From the NCBI GenBank assembly GCA_027943335.1, contig BSBK01007859.1, forward strand, positions 669,501-733,500: a stretch of DNA of 64,000 nt, written 5' to 3'. Position 1 is the stretch's first letter, and the number at the start of each line of letters is the position of its first letter. Below are positions 57,303 to 64,000 of the stretch, in pieces. The translations under genes and the position numbers were made by a program. Below the pieces are notes generated by a model. The model had not been told where the DNA came from and did not search any database. It saw only the letters and a list, made by a program, of their open reading frames with translations. This stretch comes from Chamaecyparis obtusa (Eukaryota; Streptophyta; Pinopsida; Cupressales; Cupressaceae).

Positions 57303-58557
57303 TTAGAAAGTAAAGTCCACCAACACAACTGAGAGGGGGGGTGAATCAGTTCTAAGCTTAATTAACTTAAATTCAACTCTATCAAATCTTAAACTTGTAA
57401 TCAATAACAGGAATAACCACAAGATAATAAACATACACAATAACACCAGATTTGTTAACTAGGGAAACCCTTGATTAAAGGGAAAACCCCGATGGGAATG
57501 ATGCCCACAAGATGATGTGCTAATATAAAAGTTCTTTGTGAAAGGATAGACCCTGTTAGAAGTCTTCTACAATGCAATCAGTACATATGAGTCCCTGTGA
57601 GGAGACTTTGGATCCCTGCTAAAAGATCCCAACCCTGTGAAGAGTTGATGAGAAACACAACGAAGACAACTGAACCCACTATCCAAATTGCTCCAAGACC
57701 ATCTTCACTAAACAATCTTCAGGATAACACATCCAAGGGTAAACTGACTAAAACAGCAACTCCCTTTCCCTGTACAGTTCCTTTGAAGTCCTCAACATAC
57801 CAACAACATCATGTCCTGCTCTGATCATAAAGATTTCACATTCAAAGCTCGCACAATATCTCATGACCGCATGATACCCTTTTACATCCAAATAAACTTC
57901 CTTTCCTTTATACCAAGTCCTAATGATTTGAGTTGGCCAAAAGGCTTTCTCAATTTACAATTAATAATATAGGACATCAATAAGAATTTACAATACACAT
58001 TTCATTACATCTAAACACTTCCATCAGAATATTAATCTGTAGTCAGCTCCCAAAGAAGTAACACGCTTCACATCGTCCACAAGTCTTCACGGATTGCAAA
58101 GTAGATTCTGTCGTGTTTATCCAAGCATCCTGAACATTTCTTCAACAACATACCAACCTCGCTGAACTTGCTTCAACCTTGCTGAAACAATAAATCTCGA
58201 ATAATTGTCACCAATTCCTGGAGACTCTCACTGTGAACAATCTTCAGTAAACTTTGCATAACTCGAACATATCTTCATAACTTGTTCTGCTCTTGTAACC
58301 ACATCATCAAAACACGTTTCTGAATTCTAATAAATCTTCGCAAAACTCAATTCATCAGTATAAAATCTCGCCAAACGAATCTGTGCCTGTAACACTGTTA
58401 ACTCTGTCCAGAAAGCATATATGTTGACATCAATGACAAACCCAGTCATGAATGTAACATATAAAAACTCAATCATCTCTAATCAACATTCAATCTACCC
58501 TGCTAACACAATTCATTAACATTCATGCTAACAAACTTCATATCAACTCCCTCAACA
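57303..58557 (-). repeat. 5' LTR of the minus-strand Copia element
   Basis: In element orientation it starts TGTTGAGGGAGTTG (58557) and ends CTTTCTAACA (57303). It carries the CCCCCCCTCTCAG block near the end and CCCTGTTAG-type motifs (57545-57640). The right boundary is inferred from TG and the flanking change only, as no second LTR exists. Confidence 0.65.
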
Positions 58558-58628
58558 TGGTTGTCAAATCTAGAAGTGCATTTCCCATTCCATCACTAGG
58601 TGTCATGATTCTCCCATCAAGTTGCTAG

Positions 58629-58650
58629 GATCATCAACTCTGATACCACT
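58629..58650 (-). other. Primer-binding site of a second minus-strand element
   Basis: Minus strand TGGTATCAGAGTTGATGATC next to LTR 58655-59536. Confidence 0.7.
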
Positions 58651-58654
58651 ATAA

Positions 58655-59536
58655 TGTACCAAACGTCCCCCAGAGTACAACGCACACACTCTTTCGTACC
58701 AGTGTCCCCTTCATAATGCTAACGACACTTCCACCGTATCGTACACACTTCCACCGTATTGTGCACACTTCCACCATACCATGCACACTTCCACCGTACT
58801 ACGCATACCTCCACCGCACTATACACCACACGACTTCACTCCGGATCCCACACACCGCACGCTACAATTTGGCACCCTTCAACGCCCACCACTCGACACC
58901 CTTCAGCTCCCTTCAACATCCAACACCTTCAGCACCTTTCGACACTCAGCACTCTTTGGCACTCGGCACCCTTTGGCTCCCGACAATTGAATATTATACT
59001 CGATCTATTCAAAAATATGAAAATATGAATGGCTATTATTATAATCCAAGGTAACGCAATAGATCATAGATCAAATCATATAGACACCACATAAATGAAT
59101 TGCTACTAATTGGAGACTTATATTCTCAGATTATATCCCGATGCACAAATTTGTCCTCGCAAGAAAACTCCACAAATTTGAAGTACAAAGGGAAATATTC
59201 AAGGTGATATTTTCAACAGCAGACTAGGGTGGTTAATAACCACCGAAACTGGACATAAGACTCAATTCCAATACGAATCGCAAAAACACAAGAAATATAA
59301 AACTCCATGATGATTACCTACGTTGCCAACCAATGCCTTATAAAGGCCTCCAATAAGTTTCTTGAAAGTTATAATGGGCCGACATAACTTTATTTATTAT
59401 TTTTCTATTTTGGCCCCATTTTATTTTATAACTAAATTAATCAATTAAAGAAGTCCTTTATAATATTATTTAAATTTGGGACCACCTAATTAATTAATTT
59501 AATTAATTCAATATCCATTAATTTGGGGATATTACA
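58655..59536 (-). repeat. LTR of a Gypsy-like minus-strand element
   Basis: In element orientation it starts TGTAATATCCCC and ends TTTGGTACA before the primer site. Its start is similar to the TGTAATGTCCC of the LTR at 51108. The interior to the left is only ~97 bp before the Copia LTR at 58557, so the Copia apparently landed just after this element's primer site. It contains a 20-bp minisatellite. Confidence 0.6.
58726..58825. repeat. 20-bp minisatellite, five units
   Basis: CACTTCCACCGTATCGTACA and four variants, exactly 20 bp each. The GC-rich repetitive style continues to about 58985 with CGGCACCCTTTGGC-like repeats. Confidence 0.9.
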
Positions 59537-60063
59537 AAGCACCTGGGGCCTTCCCATAGCTTGATCCAGAGGTTGATAAACAACAAAAGACAAGGGATGA
59601 ATCATGTTAAGATGTACCCAGGGATTGCAAAATCCCAATACCTGAATTGGAGGTGCTTGCTACAATGGAGCCTCAATGACCAAATTCTCGTTAATTTGGA
59701 ATGTACCTCAAAGCCCTTGCTCCTGTGATATTGCATGATACTTCTCAACAAAATCTAAGAAATTATTTGTCATCACTTGCAATTATCAAAAACAGGAATC
59801 CTTTTTATACCTGTGGCCATGATGCTAAGGCTTCTTTTTGGAATCATTTAGGCTTGATTTGATGCAGATAACACTTGAGTGGAGAGAATATGTCAAAACA
59901 TATCAATTTTCCCAAAACAATTGCAAATCAATGTAAGTTGTTTCCAGTTTGCATTAAAGAAGTGGTAAAACCTTTCGAACTGATTAAGGGTGCTCCTCTT
60001 ACACACTCGACACGTGCTCCGATACTACTAATGAAGGGTACTCTCCCTACACACTCAACAAAT
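59537..60063 (-). pseudogene. Possible gag N-terminus of a Gypsy-like element
   Basis: Between two minus-strand LTRs. Minus translation gives short pieces such as NNFLDFVEKYHAISQEQGL with stops, which could be a gag leader. A ~48-bp unit is repeated at 59986-60082, overlapping the primer site. Weak evidence. Confidence 0.3.
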
Positions 60064-60082
60064 GCTCTAATACCACTTGATG
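59986..60082. repeat. 48-bp tandem repeat at the primer-site junction
   Basis: AAGGGT blocks recur at 59986, 60034 and 60083, with TACACACTC and GCTCNNATAC between them. The second unit contains the primer-site complement GCTCTAATACCA (60064-60075). Confidence 0.75.
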
Positions 60083-60857
60083 AAGGGTCCAACCACCCAT
60101 ACAAACTCATAACCAAATATCAAACAACATAGAGACAGAGAGAACAAAAATGTTTCACGAAGCATAGATTCATAATACTTGAAAAATTCTTTCTTCCAAA
60201 TGCTGAAGCATACTTACCATGCTCCTAAATACTTAAGGATGAGAACCTTAAAACTTCTTACAAGATGAGGTCATTACAACAACTTACAAGATGAGATCAT
60301 TACAACCTCTACAAGATGACGTCATTACAACTTCATGAAGAAGAGAGAGCTCCTTACAAATTCTCATATGCCTTGCTTATTTAGCCACTTACCACCCAAG
60401 AGATTACAATCACAACCAATGTGGGATAAAGTTTGGAAAGAGTAGATATAACTACCTTGCTACAAATATTAAATGCATGAGGTAATTTAATAAATGCCTA
60501 AAGAAAATTATTAAATATGGAACTTTATCCCATCTTCTAAAATGTCGCCTAATATAATCCTATGTGCTTTATTAAATGATAAGTTACAAAAAGAAACTTT
60601 ATAATAACTAACCAAACATTTATTAAATGCTAAGTTACAAAAAGTACCTTTACGATAACTAAATTTTGCCAACTAAGCTTAAGTAAGCTTCACTTGTGAA
60701 TATTTTTATTTTATTTTTTCTTTATTCTCTCCTTTTTTTCTTCTCCCTTTTTTCTTCTCTTTTTTCTGCTCTTTTTTTTATGTTTTCTTATTTTTTTCTC
60801 TTCTTCCTTTTTTGGATGATGCAAGATTGCTCTTACACCCTAGATGCTCTTGCATCA
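60078..60857 (-). repeat. Probable LTR of a Gypsy-like minus-strand element
   Basis: In element orientation it starts TGATGCAAGAGC and ends ACCCTTCATCA, followed by AGTGGTATTAGAGC, a primer-site-like sequence. Its start resembles the TGATGCAGGGGC of the element at 28112-31804. A pyrimidine tract (60706-60815) lies inside. There is no partner LTR. Confidence 0.5.
60706..60815. repeat. Long C/T tract
   Basis: About 110 bp almost entirely pyrimidine on the plus strand. Confidence 0.9.
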
Positions 60858-60929
60858 AACGCCCAAGGTATGAATTTTTTTGTGAATATGGATTCACAAA
60901 ATAGAGTTGAGTGGTAATACCGCCCTTTC

Positions 60930-61990
60930 AAATTGCAAATAATCCTTAGCAAACTCCATCATTGAAATTGATACCTTTGATATTTTTTTCCTCCCTTTCT
61001 AACACTTTTTGGAACAAGTATCCTTCGCTGGCAATGCTGCTCTACGCTCAACTTGCTAAATGTGAAATCAATTTCACCATAAACTGATTGCCTCCTGCAA
61101 GTGTACCTCTCATTCTCCTCTAATATTGTGGGATTCAACCCATTGTAATCTAAACACCCCACAAAATGTGCCTACATTAAACTCTACAACACTATAAAAA
61201 TCTTTCTCTACATGCCACATATCACTAGAAAAATGCTCTTGAACTGAATCACCCATATCATCCAAATCATCATCATTCTCTTTCACTTCAATATACAAAT
61301 CTATGTCAAATTTAACATCACGCGATTCATTAAAATTCACGTCTTTTTCTGCAATATCTTCACCGCCTTTCACTATGACTATAACTTCCTTAGTTAAGTC
61401 ATCTTCTTTCTCAATCCCTTCACTCAAAGTAATCTCTTCTCCAAGCATGGGGTCGTCTTCACTAGGTCCTCAATCAACCTCTATTACACCTTCGATTTTG
61501 ATTGCTTCCATCACGCCTTCAACAAGACATGTAACTACTTTACTTCTTTGATCTCCAACCAAGGCATTCCACTATCCCTCCACTGCTCTAATATTCATTA
61601 ACAAATCATCTTCACTTTGTTTTACATCCTCTAAAGTAATCTCTTTTGTTGCAACCTCGTTATGCTTATATCCATCTTCATAACAATGTTCAGTAAAATC
61701 ATTTTTTACTTCAGTCTCATCCACTACTACAACTCTTTCTTCACCTTCCTCTTTTTCTATCAAGATTTTTATGCCTTTGCAAAGACTTGCCTCTGCTGCA
61801 ATAACTTCAATATCATTCTCTATGCCTTTCAATAAGCATTTCTCAACTTAAGGTTCATCAATCTTTTCATATTCATCCTTTTCCTCTTCCTTTGTGCCAC
61901 ATGCATGACACTCCACTACATCTTTCTTTCCTAAAATCAAAATATCAGTAGAAAGATACAAAAAATTACCATCATCTCTTTTCTAATGAA
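60930..61990 (-). pseudogene. Acidic protein relic, family unknown
   Basis: I do not recognise it. Minus frame from about 61990 to 61110 is open but for stops near 61850, at 61572 and near 61475. It is Glu/Asp/Val-rich (KEEEKDEYEKIDEP, EITLSEGIEKEDDLTKE, EVKENDDDLDDMGD) with a CHACGT near 61905. After a frame change the last part is basic (CRRQSVYGEIDFTFSKL, LVPKSVRKGGKKYQRY) down to 60959. It adjoins the LTR ending at 60857, so it might be an extra or spacer ORF of a Gypsy-type element. No RT or integrase nearby. Confidence 0.4.
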
Positions 61991-61995
61991 GGACT

Positions 61996-63115
61996 TGTTA
62001 GCAATATAAGTTGTCATTAGTGTTTTTCACAAATCTCACACCGGTGAAGAGTCATCGGTCACTCACATTACTTAGACACCACCGGTAGATGAAGAACAAA
62101 ATGTATGCACCGGTTGACTATTTCGATAGCTTCACCGGTAGACCGAATCAAGAACGCAGAACCGATCCTATGAAGCATATAGGGACAAACCGGGTATAAG
62201 GGTATACCGGTCTAACTGCAAGATAGATTTGATCTGGATTTTATGATCAATTTGAGTCACAGTTTAAGTCAAAAGCTGGATTATACGGGACATCCACCGC
62301 TGAGAAGTAGAGTTAGCTTTTTAACAGGAGTTAGCTTTATTCCTGCGGATGCTTTTGGAAGTTAAACTCTAGATCAAAGCGCATAGCTTTTTGCTGATTG
62401 CATGATTTAATGCAGAATTTGCAACCTGGCGGTTCTATGAGTGAAGGGTTTCATTACGATGAACTCTAATATAAATATAGGTCATAGGACACAAAGAAGT
62501 GTTGTTGTTGATAGTTGATGATTGATTAGAGAAGAGGAGAGATATCTTCTGAGAAGTGCTGCAGGCACAGAGGTAAAGAAAGAAAGAGAGATCAACAGCC
62601 AGGCAAACCGAAGAAGAGATCAAAAGGTATGACCTAATCTGACAGAAAGTGTCAAAATAAGATCATTACTTATATAGGTAATGAAAGGATATTGAAATCC
62701 CTCTATCAGGGTGAACTTAATTGGTTCTTTGTAAAATCCCCTAATAGGGTAACAACTTTGTAGATGTTCAAAGTCTTGTAACTAGGCAACCCCTAACAGA
62801 GTTCAGATCTTAACAGATCTTTTGTAAAATCCCTTAACCGGGTAGCACTTCAGTCAGTGCTTTTGTAAGCTCCTAACAGGGCGCCTTCATTTTGCAATAG
62901 TGAAGTTGTGAGCTTTGTCTCACCGTGGTTTTTTCCTTCTAACCGAGGGTTTCCACATATAAATACTTGAGTTGATCTGTGTGATATGTTTATGCTTGTG
63001 AATGATTGATTATATTCTGTTTACATTTAATAATCTATTTACAAGTCTTAAACATACAGAAAGATAATTTTTATTGATTCACCCCCCCTCTCAGTAACCA
63101 GTTTAGTATTAACAA
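61996..63115 (+). repeat. 5' LTR of a Copia element
   Basis: Starts TGTTAGCAATATAAG and ends TAGTATTAACA, directly before the primer site. TGTTA and TAACA are inverted, which supports the left bound. U3 contains repeated ACCGGT palindromes (62040-62215), R/U5 an array of CCTAACAGGG-like motifs (62695-62885), GGGTTTCCACAT (62948) and the CACCCCCCCTCTCAG block (63081). The other LTR is beyond the window. Confidence 0.75.
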
Positions 63116-63116
63116 T

Positions 63117-63133
63117 TGGTATCAGAGCCAAGT
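63117..63133 (+). other. Primer-binding site of Copia element
   Basis: TTGGTATCAGAGCCAAG begins two bases after the LTR (initiator-Met type). Confidence 0.9.
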
Positions 63134-63172
63134 TCTCTATACTACCAAGCCTAACAGCTTGAGAGAAAGATC

Positions 63173-64000
63173 ATGGAAGTTTACCAGTATCAAAAACAGC
63201 TCAAGGAAGCTAATGACATCATTACATCTCTAGAGAATAGATTGAGGAGATCACTTGCAAAGAGAAAGGAGCTAGTGTTACAGTTAAATGAGAGCAATGA
63301 AACCATTGATGAAGTCTCTGGGTAGAGTGGATCTGATGAAGCTGAGGAGGCAGTATCTGAACTCATGGACAAGAATCAAATCCTGACTGATCAGATCTCT
63401 AATCTTAAGAGAGATCAAGAGGACAATGCCCTAAGGATGACCGAACTAATCGAGAAAAAAAGAAAAGCTGAAGATGAAAAGAACTCAGCAATAAAGTCCT
63501 CGACAACCTATGAGAAAGCAAGGGACCGGGCAATGGAAGCGGTAGGAGCAAATGAACTTATCATCCTGCAACTTCAAGAAGACATGCAAAGTGTCACCCA
63601 AGAAAATGCTCACATGCAAAAAAGCTGGCATAACAGGAATGAAGTATGCAATAAACTATCTCTAGAATTGTATCAACTGAGGAAACAAATGAACGAACTT
63701 GAAGAAACAAATGAAATTTTGAAAAGATACAATAAAAACTCGACCAAGCTTGATGAGTAGCTTAAAGCTTAAAGAAGGCATAAAGATCAAACCGGTCTTG
63801 AATTCACCGGTTAAGTTACCAATGAAAATGGTGAGCCTTCTAAGGCAAATGCAATCAAGAAGGATAAGAAAAAACCACTAGCACAAAAAGGTAAGAATAT
63901 CCTTAACACATCTTGTAAGCACTGTGGGAAACCAGGTCATAAAACTAACAATTGCAGAAATGCACCAGTAAGGACCAATAACAGTCATTGCAAGAACTAC
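63173..64000 (+). pseudogene. Copia gag, 5' part (runs off window)
   Basis: The ATG at 63173 (AGATCATGGAAG) has the same setting as the gag start at 8837. One frame with TAG at 63323, TAG at 63758, and TAA at about 63770 and 63812. Heptad-rich coiled-coil sequence (ENRLRRSLAKRKEL, LIEKKRKAEDEKNS, LYQLRKQMNELEETNEILK) is followed by a perfect CCHC knuckle, CKHCGKPGHKTNNC (63908-63957), and the start of another. The architecture matches the gag of the large element at 7674. The copy is decayed. Confidence 0.85.

Noticed and set aside
1..64000. CRISPR arrays, tRNA or rRNA genes
   Set aside because: No regularly spaced short repeats with unique spacers, and no tRNA cloverleaf or rRNA segment was recognised on either strand by eye. 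The tandem repeats seen have no spacers of that type.

Overview
The window looks like plant nuclear DNA from a large, repeat-rich genome. The evidence is LTR retrotransposons primed with the plant initiator-Met tRNA site (TGGTATCAGAGC), plant-type LINEs with a C-terminal RNase H, a hAT transposase relic and AT-rich spacers. The LTR styles would suit a gymnosperm, but the sequence alone does not prove that. No rRNA, tRNA, CRISPR or bacterial features were seen.

Layout. 1-2490: decayed Copia gag-pol on the minus strand. 4713-5497: three tandem copies of a ~261-bp unit. 6298-6775: LINE RNase H relic. 7674-23454: a 15.8-kb LTR element with a zinc-knuckle gag and a second ORF of unknown function but no visible pol. 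It is split by a complete 9.6-kb LTR element (12025-21584) that is also pol-less, has a perfect 5-bp target duplication, and carries one long Ser/Pro-rich reading frame. 27040-34195: LINE relic (minus) interrupted by a gag-protease-only Gypsy element (28112-31804, target duplication tcact). 34210-34497: plus-strand LINE scrap. 34865-38185: second LINE (minus) with ORF1, endonuclease and RT but no linker. 38460-38710: microsatellites. 41740-44510: LINE ORF1 relic split by a Copia-type solo LTR (42845-44020, target duplication ccagc).

46672-48205 (minus) is the best candidate for a normal cellular gene: three exons, all phase 0, GT-AG introns and a poly(A) signal. 41484-41596 may be the promoter and first exon of another gene. 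From 49514 the mobile DNA resumes: Gypsy integrase scrap, hAT transposase relic, a Gypsy element (51108-55085) whose gag-protease region is split by a 792-bp hAT-type MITE, a Copia element (55093-58557, minus) with an integrase-RT deletion fusion, two Gypsy-like LTRs on the minus strand (58655-59536 and 60078-60857), an acidic unrecognised reading frame (60930-61990) and the 5' end of a Copia element (61996 to the window end).

The unexplained signals are: (i) pol-less elements carrying unfamiliar ORFs, (ii) arrays of a near-palindromic CCTAACAGGG motif shared by the R/U5 of several Copia-type LTR families, and (iii) ACCGAG/CGGT palindrome arrays in LTR U3 regions. No CDS in the mobile fraction is intact. 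All carry stops or frameshifts.
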